A stretch of DNA of 64,000 bases from Streptomyces sp. NBC_01294 (GCF_035917235.1 NZ_CP108423.1:6663501-6727500), one strand, 5' to 3'. Shown: positions 20,925 to 29,113, counted from the stretch's first letter. Made by a program: numbers and translations. Notes: generated by a model from the sequence alone, not told the origin.

Positions 20925-21419
20925 ATGAGTTTCTCGATCCAGGCAGGCTGCCCGGCCGTTCTGAATTGTGAATCAGCCGCCGACATGGCTGATGCGGTCG
21001 GTGAGATGTACTCCTCCGAGGCTGAGGACGCGATTCTGGTATGGAATCTGGTACCAGTGCGGCTGCCGTACGGCTATGACCTCGCCGCCCTTCTCGATGA
21101 CCTGGTCCCGCTTCTTGAGGAAATCCAACGGCTGGAGTTCTCGGAGACCGAGGTCTTCTGGGGGTCCGACACGTTTTCGGCCGAATGGAGAATGGTCCGT
21201 GAGGGAGATGCCCTGAGGATCGGGGCGCGCTGGCACAGCACACTCGGAAATTACGAGACGCTGCTGGCCGAGCGGGGCGATGTGGTGGTCCCTGTGAAGG
21301 AATTCGTCAGCGAGTGGGCGAAGGTCCTGCGGCGGATCGTGACCGACATCGAGGCGGAGTCGGTGCAGTTGGACGACGACGATATCTTCCTCCGCGCCAA
21401 GGCCCTGCTCGCGGCCTGA
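20925..21419 (+). CDS. Candidate immunity protein to the adjacent toxin
   Basis: A 164-aa acidic protein from ATG 20925, 8 nt after the toxin stop, with GATAGGAA upstream. It reads MSFSIQAGCPAVLNCESAAD and includes an aromatic stretch (VFWGSDTFSAEWRM) and an acidic C-terminus (LDDDDIFLRAKALLAA). There is no signal peptide or membrane segment, so it is cytoplasmic. Its position directly behind the toxin, small size and acidity fit a cognate immunity protein. I do not recognise the family. Confidence 0.6.
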   Translation: MSFSIQAGCPAVLNCESAADMADAVGEMYSSEAEDAILVWNLVPVRLPYGYDLAALLDDLVPLLEEIQRLEFSETEVFWGSDTFSAEWRMVREGDALRIGARWHSTLGNYETLLAERGDVVVPVKEFVSEWAKVLRRIVTDIEAESVQLDDDDIFLRAKALLAA

Positions 21420-21532
21420 GTCGACGAACAGGTTGCACCGTCCGCGGCGCCGGGCGCTTCGTACGGGCGGCAAGGGCGGCCCGGCCGACACGCAGCTCGG
21501 CGCCGGGCCGCCGCGCGTAGGACAGGAAGTGA

Positions 21533-21820
21533 ATGGAAGAGCGATTCGAGCGTTTCGTGAGGGGCTATCTTTCCCACACGGAAGCGTATGACACGAGTGG
21601 CTATCTCAGGCCGACGCTCCTCGGATTCAACGACTCGTTCGTCGAGGCGGTTCGCTCAGGGTTCGCGCAGCTCCTGGCGGACGCCTCGGCCAGGTCGGTC
21701 GAATATGAGCGAATGACGGATATCGAGTTCCCTGACGAGGAAACTCTCCGTACCTACCTGCAGGCAATGTATGACTACCTCTTCAACGGTGTGCCGGAGC
21801 AGCCGATGCCGCCGGGGTGA
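21533..21820 (+). CDS. Small immunity-like protein, copy 1
   Basis: A 95-aa protein from ATG 21533 with AGGACAGGAA upstream. It is clearly paralogous to the 95-aa protein at 23550: both contain YDxSGYLRPTLL, a Phe-rich central helix, MTDIEFP or LTDIEFP, and identical C-termini EQPMPPG. GC is lower than in neighbours. Size, acidity and location in a toxin locus suggest an immunity protein; a loose resemblance to CdiI-type immunity domains is possible but not shown. Confidence 0.6.
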   Translation: MEERFERFVRGYLSHTEAYDTSGYLRPTLLGFNDSFVEAVRSGFAQLLADASARSVEYERMTDIEFPDEETLRTYLQAMYDYLFNGVPEQPMPPG

Positions 21821-21861
21821 CGTCGTCCAGGACCTCGCCGACGGCCCTCAAGCCGGCCCGT

Positions 21862-22022
21862 TCCGGACCGGCAGGGGCGGCCTCCGTACGCACAGCCGCC
21901 CGAACCCCGTCACGAGCCTGCCGGGCCGGCCTGGACACCTGTTCCTCCTGCCGCTCGTCTCCGGGTATCTGCTGGCCGCGGGCAACGGGAGGGCGCGCGG
22001 AGATCCGCGAAGCGCTGAGTGA
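21862..22022 (+). pseudogene. Gene remnant behind immunity copy 1
   Basis: A short stretch that translates to PFRTGRGGLRTHSRPNPVTS. It matches the stretch FQTGRGGLGMHSRLSLVTRS encoded behind immunity copy 2 at about 24058-24120. The two regions are also similar at DNA level (about three of four bases over roughly 55 nt). It is a decayed end of a gene that once followed this immunity gene. Confidence 0.45.
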
Positions 22023-22043
22023 CACGACCAGAAAGAGCACGGC

Positions 22044-23471
22044 ATGACCAAGGACGTGATCGCGCTCACCGAGCGCATGCCCGACGCGATGAGCGTTCTG
22101 GCGGGCCTGCTCGCGGGCGGACCGGACCTGCGGGTCGAGACCGCCGGTGAGGGCGCAGTGGTTCAACTGTGTGACGCCGAGGGCCGGCCGCTCGTATCGA
22201 TCGAAGTGCCGCTGATGCTCCAGGTGCCCGGCGAGGCGGCCCGCCTGCTGGGGCCCGGCGCAGAGCTGTCGGGCGACGGCCCCGCCTGGTGGGTCGAAGC
22301 CCGCGCCGCCGCGGGCGTACCGCAGGCCGAGCAGCTCGCCGGAGCCTTCGCGGCCCGGCTGACCATGCTGCTGGGCGGCCGGGTCTGGCCGCCGGACGCC
22401 CCGGGCACCGTCGGCGCGGCCCGCCCCGTCAACGTCTCCGGCATCACCGCCGTACCGGCCCCCGCCGCAGCCCAGCCGGCCGTCGACATGCTCACCGACA
22501 AGGCCGCCGTCGTCCTCCAGGACCGCCCGGTCGTCCCCATGACGAGCTGGCTCTCCGAGGTGCTGCGGGCCACCGTGGAGAGCGACCGGTCCCTGCAGAT
22601 CGTCACCCCGCCGCACTGTCGCATCTCCCTGCCCACCCGCCTGCTGCTGCAGTCCATGCCCTCGCGCTGGGTGGTTCAGGACGAGCGGTGCGGCTACTAC
22701 GACGGCCTGACCGGCGCGGTACTGACCTGGCAGGACGACGCCTTTTCCCCGGCCCGGGACGAGAACGGCGAGACGCCGGTGGCGGACGCCTTCGCGGAGG
22801 CCGGGCCCACCGGCGAGCGCCAGCTCAGCGTCTCCTTCCGCACCCTGCACCGCCCCACGGCGGACCTGCTCCTCGGCGGCGCGCTCGAAGTCGCCTGGCA
22901 GGCGCTGACCGGCGGCCCGCCGGCCGGCTGGGGCACGTCGGAGCCCGCCGGTCTGACGTGGTCGAGGCGCCAGCTGACCGAGCTGGCGTACGAACGTGCC
23001 CCCCGCTCCACGTGGACCGTTGTCGTCGGCACCGCTGACCGGCCCGCCGTCGCCACCTTGCGCGTCATCCGCACCCCGGAGGGCGTGGAGGAGGACATCA
23101 CCCTCACCGTGGGCTACGGCTCCGATGAGGAGCTCCCGCTGGAGGCGCTGCCGGGGCTGGCCGGCGAGCTGGTGACCCGGTATGGACTGCAGACCATGCT
23201 GTGCCAGCTGCGCGAAGCCCGCCGGGACCTGAGCGCCCCGCCCCACTACGAGAACCCGCCGCTGCCGTACGCGTTCGTACTCGGCCCCACGGAGGTCCAG
23301 GAGGCGGGGCGCGACAGGGCGAGCAGGACGCCGCTCAAGGAACGCCCGGTGCGGCTGGGCCCGAGCGTCCGGCCCGGTTTCTACTACGCGCTCGGCGACG
23401 GCCGGACCGCTGAGAGCTGGACCGCCCTGGAGCAGCTCCTGCGCCACCTGCGCGGCGCGCCGCCCGCCTAG
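22044..23471 (+). CDS. DUF6177-like conserved protein of the toxin locus
   Basis: A 475-aa protein from ATG 22044 (MTKDVIALTERMPDAMSVLAG). It has no signal peptide or clear membrane helix. Conserved-looking stretches are VVLQDRPVVPMTSWLSEVLR, IVTPPHCRISLPTRLLLQS and PLPYAFVLGPTEV. I associate this architecture with the Streptomyces DUF6177 family, repeatedly found beside WXG-type secreted toxins, hence probably a cytoplasmic accessory factor such as a chaperone or adaptor. That role is inference. It lies between the two copies of the duplicated immunity module, and its GC is typical of the genome. Confidence 0.6.
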   Translation: MTKDVIALTERMPDAMSVLAGLLAGGPDLRVETAGEGAVVQLCDAEGRPLVSIEVPLMLQVPGEAARLLGPGAELSGDGPAWWVEARAAAGVPQAEQLAGAFAARLTMLLGGRVWPPDAPGTVGAARPVNVSGITAVPAPAAAQPAVDMLTDKAAVVLQDRPVVPMTSWLSEVLRATVESDRSLQIVTPPHCRISLPTRLLLQSMPSRWVVQDERCGYYDGLTGAVLTWQDDAFSPARDENGETPVADAFAEAGPTGERQLSVSFRTLHRPTADLLLGGALEVAWQALTGGPPAGWGTSEPAGLTWSRRQLTELAYERAPRSTWTVVVGTADRPAVATLRVIRTPEGVEEDITLTVGYGSDEELPLEALPGLAGELVTRYGLQTMLCQLREARRDLSAPPHYENPPLPYAFVLGPTEVQEAGRDRASRTPLKERPVRLGPSVRPGFYYALGDGRTAESWTALEQLLRHLRGAPPA

Positions 23472-23549
23472 TCGGCGCGGGCGGTCGAGTTCGGTCCGGG
23501 CCGGATGGCGAGCGTAGGTCCGGCCCTCGTCATCAAAGAAGAGGATTCA

Positions 23550-23837
23550 GTGGACGCGAATTTCAGAAATTTCTTCAGAGCGCATCTGAGCCTCGAAGAG
23601 GGCTATGACGTGAGCGGTTATCTGAGGCCCACTTTGCTGAGCTTCAGTGACTCTTATGTGGAATTGATCCGCTCGGGATTCGATCGGATCATTGCGGACG
23701 ATTCTTTCGGGCCGGCCGAGTATGAGCAGCTGACTGATATCGAATTTCCTGACAGGGAAACCCTGGATACGTATCTCCGGTCCCTTTATGGCTATCTGTT
23801 CAACGATGAGCCGGAGCAGCCGATGCCGCCGGGGTGA
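23550..23837 (+). CDS. Small immunity-like protein, copy 2
   Basis: A 95-aa protein. GTG 23550 (VDANFRNFFRAHLSLEEGYD) gives exactly the length of copy 1 at 21533; the longer upstream frame (from 23505) is less likely because AAGAAGAGG just upstream is the better ribosome binding site. It shares YDVSGYLRPTLL, IEFPDRETLDTYL and the C-terminus EPEQPMPPG with copy 1, and the last 27-30 bases plus stop are nearly identical. It is clearly A/T-richer than the genome. Probable immunity paralogue; the toxin it matches may have been lost. Confidence 0.6.
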   Translation: MDANFRNFFRAHLSLEEGYDVSGYLRPTLLSFSDSYVELIRSGFDRIIADDSFGPAEYEQLTDIEFPDRETLDTYLRSLYGYLFNDEPEQPMPPG

Positions 23838-23884
23838 CGGTGCAAGGGACTCGGGATTGCCATGCCAATGCCGTTGAGGTGTAA

Positions 23885-24238
23885 GGAAGTTCGTGGGCCG
23901 AGCTGATGCGGGCGCCGAAAGAGAGCGGTTCGTGGGTTTGGAATCTGGATGACGTGGCGGAGCCGGGTCTGGATTTTGCGCTCAAGACCGCCGGCCGCAT
24001 GAGTGCGGTGCTGGAGAAGTACACCTTGCTGGTGCCGTCCTCACTTGAGTGGGACTGGTTCCAGACCGGCCGGGGCGGCCTCGGTATGCACAGTCGCCTG
24101 AGCCTCGTGACGCGATCGCTCGACGATCCGGCGCTGCCCGATCGGCTCCGCGCCTGTCGGCCGACCGGTTATCCGCAGGCCGAGATCGGGGGGAATCACC
24201 GTGCTGGGACCGGGCGTCTGGTACGACGCCGACGGTGA
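23885..24238 (+). pseudogene. Gene remnant behind immunity copy 2
   Basis: An open frame after TAA 23882 reads SSWAELMRAPKESGSWVWNL, then DDVAEPGLDFALKTAGRMSA and LEWDWFQTGRGGLGMHSRLS, which looks coding but has no ribosome binding site at the only ATG (23906). It is probably the truncated relic of the gene whose shorter remnant follows immunity copy 1. The last 38 nt overlap the next reading frame. Family not recognised. Confidence 0.4.
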
Positions 24239-24544
24239 ACGGCTAAGGGAGTACCGGCTGGTGGAACCCTTCTTGGCGTCCGACCGGACGGGCCTCTGGG
24301 CCGAACTGTCCGTGTACCACGACGTCTGGGGGCCCTGCGATTTCGGGGCGAGCCGCAGCCGGTCATCCACGCCCACAACGCACCCCGGCTCGCGTCGGCC
24401 CTGCGGGAGCTCGACCAGGTGCTCGGAGCGGCGGCGGAGGCCGGCGAGCCGACGTACTACGGACGAGCCGAGGGCTGCGGGCTCGAGACTCCCGACCTCA
24501 TCGACGGCCACGGACAGGACCTCACGGACGCGACACTCGGCTAG
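24201..24544 (+). pseudogene. Frameshifted small cytoplasmic protein gene
   Basis: GTG 24201 opens MLGPGVWYDADGERLREYRL, continuing to VWGPCDFG. After a run of four Gs at 24345-24348 the plausible sequence moves to another frame: GEPQPVIHAHNAPRLASALR, then EAGEPTYYGRAEGCG and LIDGHGQDLTDATLG to TAG 24544. Adding one G restores a single frame of about 114 codons. It is either a genuine one-base deletion or a sequencing error in the G run. The protein looks like a small acidic immunity-type protein; family not identified. Confidence 0.55.
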
Positions 24545-24576
24545 ACGCTCGACCGGGTGGATATGGCGGGGCGCGG

Positions 24577-24753
24577 GGTGGCTTCGGGGGCGGCGGGAGC
24601 CGCTGGGGCGGTGGTCAGGGATGTGTATGGGGGGTTTCCCGTCAGTCTCTTCGTCTCTCCGGTTCGGGCCGGCCCCTCAAGGGCGCTCCTCCTTCGTCGT
24701 CGCGTCGCTTCGCGATGTCGCTGCGCTCTACCCTTGACCGACCGTCCCGCCCC
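24577..24753 (+). repeat. Left arm of inverted repeat
   Basis: Matches the reverse complement of 25306-25473 with a few substitutions and one 3-nt insertion. Inside it, CAAGGGCGC and CTACCCTTG form a further imperfect hairpin. Confidence 0.65.
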
Positions 24754-25305
24754 ATTGAGGGCGTCTCGGCGCTGTCTGGGGTGGAAAGGCGGCTGACAGC
24801 GGCTATTTCGTCGTGGAGTCGGGTCAGTGAGAGCGGACCGCTCGAATCGCCGACCATTTGCCCTGATTACCCAGCTTTGGGAGTGGGTTTGTGGTGTCGC
24901 TTGTGCTCTGACCCGGATCCACGACGGAATAGCCGGGGAAACAGCCGCCCACCCCTCTCGCCGGCCCTCATCAGCCCCGGCCGGGCCGCCGGTCGCAGTC
25001 CAGGAGAAGCGCGTAGCGATCTGAGGCGGCTCATGGCCGGCCCAAGACGGTCGTCGGACGCATCTCGTGAGGTGAACCGGGGCCGTGGGCGGCTTATGTC
25101 CAGCCCCGGACGGTGGTCGGACGCTGAGAGGCGAGGAGCGCGTAGCGATTGGACGCGCTTCCCCCGACCCGGCCGGTGTGCGGGATGGGCCCCGTCTCAG
25201 GGAGGTGCCTTCCCCCGACCGGGCAGGGCTTCTCCGGCCGCCCCGCCCTTGGAAGCTCGGACCGGCCCGTTCCTTTGGGGGCTTCCCGACAGTCTTCGTA
25301 TGTCC

Positions 25306-25473
25306 GGGGCGGGACGGCCGGTCAAGGGTGGCCGCAGGCCATCGCGCAGCGACGCGACGAAGGAGCGCCCTTGACGGACCGGCCCGACACGGAGAGACGA
25401 TGAGACTGACGGGAAACCCCCATGCACGTCACTGACTCCCGACTGCTCGGATCCCGCCACCCCCGAGACACCT
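25306..25473 (-). repeat. Right arm of inverted repeat
   Basis: Inverted copy of 24577-24753. It has an internal hairpin between GTCAAGGG (25321-25328) and CCCTTGAC (25368-25375), so a transcript could fold strongly. Confidence 0.65.
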
Positions 25474-25498
25474 CGCGCCTATCGCGCCGTCCCGCCCC

Positions 25499-26269
25499 TC
25501 ACCCCGCCGCGCCCCGGAAGGGGGGAGAAGGCCATCGGGGCCCAGGTGCGGCCCAGGTGGGGGCCAGGAGGGTGGCTCCGGTCCAGAGGGTGGTGTGAAG
25601 GGTGGCTGGTTCCGCCAGGAGGCCCGAGGTGGCCGAGCCCAGGGCCAGGGTGCCGCCGGCTCCGCGGCCGGCGATGGTGGCGGCGGCCATGAGGGTTGCC
25701 GTCGCGGTGTTCGCGCGCACCAGCCCTCCCGGCCGATGAGCTGCGGCAGGACGCTCTGGGAGCCGACGTCGGAGAAGACGGTGGCGACGCCGCCCGGTAG
25801 GACCGCGGCGTACAGCTGCCCCAGCGTGAGGGCGTCGAGCCACCGCGCGAGCGGTAAAGAGGCGAAGAGCGCGGCCCGGGCGAGGTCGGCGGGTGATGAG
25901 GACGCGGCGGGTGCGCAGGCGATCGACCCAGGCTCCGGCGGGCAGGCCGATCAGCAGGAAGACGAGCGTGGCGAGCGCGGCGAGGGTGCCGACCTGGGCG
26001 GGGCTCGCGGTGAGGGCGGTGAGGGCGGTGAGGGCGAGCAGGGGGACGGCCACGTGGACGGTGTTGGTGCCGAGCCGGCTGAGGGTGGCGGCGCCGAAGA
26101 GGGTGCGGAAGTCCGGATTGCGCCAGGGGGAGTCGGTGCGGGAGGGAACGGTGTCCGCTCCTGAGGTTCGGACGGGTGCCGTGCGGCCCGTCCGGGGGTG
26201 ACGCTCCGGGCGCCGGCGCGAAGCCGATGTCATGGACAGGACCGCGCCGAAGTCGATCTCGTAGAACAA
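25499..26269 (-). pseudogene. Decayed MFS transporter
   Basis: The minus-strand frame begins as a normal MFS_3-type exporter (NPDFRTLFGAATLSRLGTNT, then PAGAWVDRLRTRRVLI). Near 25895 the sensible sequence jumps to another frame (LARAALFASLPLARWLDALT, VATVFSDVGSQSVLPQLIG) and returns near 25735 to VRANTATATLMAAATIAGRG. It stops after about 250 residues instead of about 400, at the edge of the inverted-repeat element. Two compensating frameshifts plus truncation mean it is not functional. The likely start was ATG 26234 or the TTG at 26269. Confidence 0.7.
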
Positions 26270-26280
26270 ATTAAATGTTC
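26264..26280. promoter_or_regulatory. A/T-rich palindrome at the MFS pseudogene start
   Basis: GAACAAATTAAATGTTC is an interrupted palindrome (GAACA/TGTTC) in a very A/T-rich spot between the divergent MFS pseudogene and rpe. It looks like a repressor operator (for example ArsR- or TetR-type) left over from the transporter. Confidence 0.45.
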
Positions 26281-26365
26281 TCCGTGATCATTTAAGCACT
26301 GCTACGTGAGCTGCGACTTGCGGGGTCGTGGCCGGAACAGGCTGCAGGCATGGCAGGCTTGGGTC

Positions 26366-27052
26366 ATGTCCGCTCAGATTTATCCCAGCATCCTGTCCGC
26401 CGACTTCGCCCGACTCGCCGAGGAGGCGAAGGCCGTCGAGGGAGCCGACTGGCTGCATGTCGACGTCATGGACAACCACTTCGTCCCGAACCTCACCCTC
26501 GGAATGCCGATCGTGGAGTCCTTGAGCAGGGCCACCGACATCCCGCTGGACCTCCATCTGATGATCGAGAACCCGGACCGCTGGGCCCCGCAGTACGTGG
26601 AGGCCGGCGCGGGGTCGGTCACCTTCCACGCCGAGGCCGCGGCGGCGCCCGTACGTCTCGCGCGGGAGATCCGGGCCAAGGGGGCGCGGGCGTCGATGGC
26701 GCTCAAGCCCGCGACGCCCATCGAGCAGTACGAGGACCTCCTCCCCGAGCTCGACATGCTGCTGATCATGACGGTTGAGCCGGGGTTCGGTGGTCAGCCC
26801 TTTCTCGACATCATGCTGCCCAAGATCCGCCGTACCCGGGAGCTGATCGCCAAGCACGGTCTGGAGCTGTGGCTGCAGGTCGACGGCGGGGTCTCGGCCT
26901 CGACCATCGAACGCTGTGCCGAGGCCGGCGCCGACGTCTTCGTCGCGGGCAGCGCGGTCTACGGCGCGGTCGAGCCGGCCGCCGCCGTCCGCACGCTGCG
27001 TGAGCAGGCGGGTGCGGCCATCGCGGCGGCGCCGTGGGCTTGCGACCACTGA
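26366..27052 (+). CDS. rpe: Ribulose-phosphate 3-epimerase
   Basis: A 228-aa TIM-barrel protein from ATG 26366. Family motifs are all present: [29 protein letters not shown] with metal-binding His and Asp, [21 protein letters not shown], and DGGVSASTI near the phosphate site. It interconverts ribulose-5-P and xylulose-5-P in the pentose phosphate pathway. In other Streptomyces it is close to rsmB, so the 17.8-26.3 kb island interrupts or extends this conserved neighbourhood. The start was chosen over the longer upstream frame because it matches the family N-terminus. Confidence 0.96.
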   Translation: MSAQIYPSILSADFARLAEEAKAVEGADWLHVDVMDNHFVPNLTLGMPIVESLSRATDIPLDLHLMIENPDRWAPQYVEAGAGSVTFHAEAAAAPVRLAREIRAKGARASMALKPATPIEQYEDLLPELDMLLIMTVEPGFGGQPFLDIMLPKIRRTRELIAKHGLELWLQVDGGVSASTIERCAEAGADVFVAGSAVYGAVEPAAAVRTLREQAGAAIAAAPWACDH

Positions 27053-27181
27053 GCCAAGGGTTGATGAACAGCTCGGTGAACGGGAGCTGTCCAGGCTGAT
27101 TAACGGCCGTCGGATCTGACAGGATGAACGGCGAGTCGAGAGTGTGAACACGACAGTGTGAACAGCAGTGAGGAGAACGCG

Positions 27182-28204
27182 GTGTCTGCAATGTCGGCGG
27201 GACGGTCAGCCCTGCGGATGGGACCCGCGGAGCTGGTGCAGGCGGCGGCCATGGCGCGCCGCTTCTACCTCGAAGGCAAGTCCAAGATCCAGATCGCCGA
27301 GGAGTTCGGCGTGAGCCGCTTCAAGGTGGCCCGGGTCCTGGAGACCGCCCTCGAACGCGACCTCGTACGGATCGAGATCCGGGTGCCGGCCGAGCTCGAC
27401 GCGGAGCGGTCCGACGCCCTCAGGGCCCGCTACGGGCTCCGGCACGCCGTCGTCGTGGAGTCGCCCGCCGACGCCACCGAGGACGCCCCCGACCCGGAGA
27501 ACCTGGGCGCGGTCGCGGCCGACCTGCTGGGCGAACTGGTCAACGAGGGCGACGTACTGGGTCTGGCGTGGGGGCGGTCGACCATCCACATGGCCGCCTC
27601 CCTGCACCGGCTGCCCCCGTGCACCGTGGTGCAGCTGACCGGTGTGTACGACGCGGGGACCGCGGAGCGGGGTTCGGTCGAGGCCGTGCGCCGGGCCGCC
27701 CAGGTCTCGGGCGGAGACGCCCACCCCATCTATGCGCCGATGCTGCTGCCCGATCCGGCGACCGCGGCGGCGCTGCGCAGCCAGACGGGGATCGCGCGTG
27801 CGTTCGAGTACTTCGACAAGGTGACGGTCGCGGCCGTCTCCATCGGGTCGTGGGAGCCGGGCATCTCGACCGTCCACGACATGCTGACCGACGAGGAGCG
27901 GGCCCACTACGCCTCGCTGGGCGTCGCGGCCGAGATGTCCGCCCACCTCTTCGACTCCGAGGGCCGGCGGGTCGGCCGTGACCTCGGCGAGCGGTGCATC
28001 ACCGTCGAGGCGGACCGGCTGCGGCGGATCCCCGAGGTCGTGGCGATCGCGGGCGGGCTGCGCAAGGCCTCCGCGATTGGGGCGGTGCTGCGGTCGGGGC
28101 TGGTGACCAGCCTGGTCACGGACACGGCGGTCGCCGACTACCTGCTCACCGAGTCGGCCCCCGGGCTGCGGCCGGCGCTGGACCGGGCCGACCCCGACGA
28201 CTGA
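27182..28204 (+). CDS. SorC/DeoR-type sugar-binding transcriptional regulator
   Basis: A 340-aa protein. GTG 27182 is preferred because GGAGAA lies 7 nt upstream; GTG 27158 and ATG 27191 are alternatives. The N-terminal HTH is near residues 25-65 (MARRFYLEGKSKIQIAEEFG, then VSRFKVARVLETAL). The C-terminal SorC-type effector domain resembles phosphosugar-binding isomerase folds (GLAWGRSTIHMAASLHRLPP; GDAHPIYAPMLLPDP; VAIAGGLRKASAIGAVL). It likely senses a sugar phosphate and represses or activates a carbohydrate operon. Following rpe, its ligand may be a pentose phosphate, which is inference. Confidence 0.9.
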   Translation: MSAMSAGRSALRMGPAELVQAAAMARRFYLEGKSKIQIAEEFGVSRFKVARVLETALERDLVRIEIRVPAELDAERSDALRARYGLRHAVVVESPADATEDAPDPENLGAVAADLLGELVNEGDVLGLAWGRSTIHMAASLHRLPPCTVVQLTGVYDAGTAERGSVEAVRRAAQVSGGDAHPIYAPMLLPDPATAAALRSQTGIARAFEYFDKVTVAAVSIGSWEPGISTVHDMLTDEERAHYASLGVAAEMSAHLFDSEGRRVGRDLGERCITVEADRLRRIPEVVAIAGGLRKASAIGAVLRSGLVTSLVTDTAVADYLLTESAPGLRPALDRADPDD

Positions 28205-28350
28205 TGCGGGCCGATGCGGGCCGATGGGGCGTATCGGGCCTGGCCGGGCGCCGTCGGCGGCCGCGGAGGCCCCCGCCGGGGCGGATGGTGCCGGAATTGA
28301 GATCCGAACGGCGGACCGCGCGGCGGCCTGCGGGGCGCATACTGGTTCCA

Positions 28351-28572
28351 ATGACAAAGTCAGCAGTACCTCGCCGCCATTTGCCGTCCAGCCCGTTCAA
28401 GGCCCCCGTGGAACAGCCCATCCGGCAGTTCAACGTCGGCGACCGGGTCACTCACGACGAGCACGGCCTCGGCCGTGTCGTCGGAATCGAGGAGGGGATC
28501 GCCGTTCTCGTCGACTTCGGTTCGGTTCAGAAGCGAATCCTGAGTCCCTACACCAAGATGGCCGCTCTCTGA
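28351..28572 (+). CDS. Small conserved Tudor/SH3-like protein
   Basis: A 73-aa protein from ATG 28351. Residues about 28-60 (VGDRVTHDEHGLGRVVGIEE) show the beta-barrel pattern G(D)xVxHxxxGxGxV seen in Tudor/CarD-type RNA-polymerase-binding or helicase-tail domains, followed by KRILSPYTKM. It is too short to be CarD. It is a conserved small actinobacterial protein of unknown role. Start is by length and pattern; the upstream frame runs into the previous gene's 3' gap. Confidence 0.7.
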   Translation: MTKSAVPRRHLPSSPFKAPVEQPIRQFNVGDRVTHDEHGLGRVVGIEEGIAVLVDFGSVQKRILSPYTKMAAL

Positions 28573-28582
28573 AGCCATCGGG

Positions 28583-28600
28583 CGATTCGCGAGCGAATCG
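28583..28600. promoter_or_regulatory. Perfect 8-bp inverted repeat upstream of the RNase gene
   Basis: CGATTCGC-GA-GCGAATCG. It is too tight for a terminator loop, so more likely an operator. TATTTAG (28603-28609), right after it, could be the -10 of the RNase gene, giving a nearly leaderless transcript because no ribosome binding site precedes ATG 28622. Confidence 0.4.
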
Positions 28601-28621
28601 GATATTTAGCACGATCGGTGC

Positions 28622-29113
28622 ATGATCTTTCGGAACGTGCCCCGATCGTTGCTGCGTTTGCTGGGGGCCGTGTTCCTCTGTGCCGCGCTGGTCGGCGCGG
28701 TGGGCTGTGGCGGGCCGAAGCCCGCGCCTGCTGCCGCGAGCACCAGTACCGGTGCCAGCGCGAGTGCCAGTACCGGCGCTGATCAGGGTGCTGCTTCCAG
28801 TGCCGTCCCCGGGACCGTTCCGCCGTGGGCGAAGGGGATGGCCACCGTACGGGCCGACGCGCTGCCGCCGCAGGCCCGGGACGTCCTCGCGCTGATCGAC
28901 AAGGGCGGGCCGTATCCGTACCGGCAGGACGGCACCGTCTTCGGGAACTTCGAGAAGGTCCTGCCGCAGCAGAAACGTGGTTACTACCACGAGTTCACCG
29001 TTCGGACGCCGGGGGAGCGGGATCGTGGGGCCCGGCGGATCGTGACGGGTGCGGGTGGGGAGTTCTTCTACACGGACGACCACTACGAGACCTTCAAGGC
29101 GATTCTCCGATGA
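28622..29113 (+). CDS. Secreted RNase Sa-like guanyl-specific ribonuclease, lipoprotein
   Basis: A 163-aa protein from ATG 28622. Residues 1-29 are a lipoprotein signal (basic start, hydrophobic core, lipobox-like AVGC with Cys29). A Ser/Thr/Ala-rich spacer reaches about residue 65. The domain from about 75 to 163 aligns with Streptomyces RNase Sa: GGPYPYRQDGTVFGN, YYHEFTVRTPG, then RGARRIVTG and DDHYETF. Glu124, Arg138/139 and His154 correspond to RNase Sa Glu54, Arg65/69 region and His85. The disulphide cysteines of RNase Sa are absent. It should cleave RNA after G outside the cell while anchored to the membrane. ATGA overlap with a barstar gene supports the call. Confidence 0.88.
   Translation: MIFRNVPRSLLRLLGAVFLCAALVGAVGCGGPKPAPAAASTSTGASASASTGADQGAASSAVPGTVPPWAKGMATVRADALPPQARDVLALIDKGGPYPYRQDGTVFGNFEKVLPQQKRGYYHEFTVRTPGERDRGARRIVTGAGGEFFYTDDHYETFKAILR

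Larger units (their letters stand above)
24577..25473. mobile_element. Roughly 0.9-kb non-coding element with long inverted-repeat ends
   Basis: The left arm (24577-24753) and right arm (25306-25473, inverted) are about 170 nt each and strongly similar. They share GGGTTTCCCGTCAGTCTC, TCGTCTCTCCG, TCAAGGGCGCTCC and CCGTCCCGCCCC in the same order. The 552-nt centre carries no convincing gene, but has two diverged direct repeats (about 25025-25061 and 25088-25125, GGCGGCT.ATG...CGGTGGTCGGACGC-like) and two copies of AGCGCGTAGCGAT. It lies between two broken genes. It could be a non-autonomous element, or two inverted copies of a dispersed Streptomyces repeat. Confidence 0.5.

Noticed and set aside
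18203..24544. Complete type VII secretion system
   Set aside because: Only substrate, accessory and immunity-type genes are here; no EccC-type ATPase, EccB/D or mycosin gene is in the window.
24715..25374. 219-codon open frame within the inverted-repeat element
   Set aside because: Translation of repeat DNA, Arg/Ser/Pro-rich without fold pattern; same peptide fragments arise from both arms in opposite sense.
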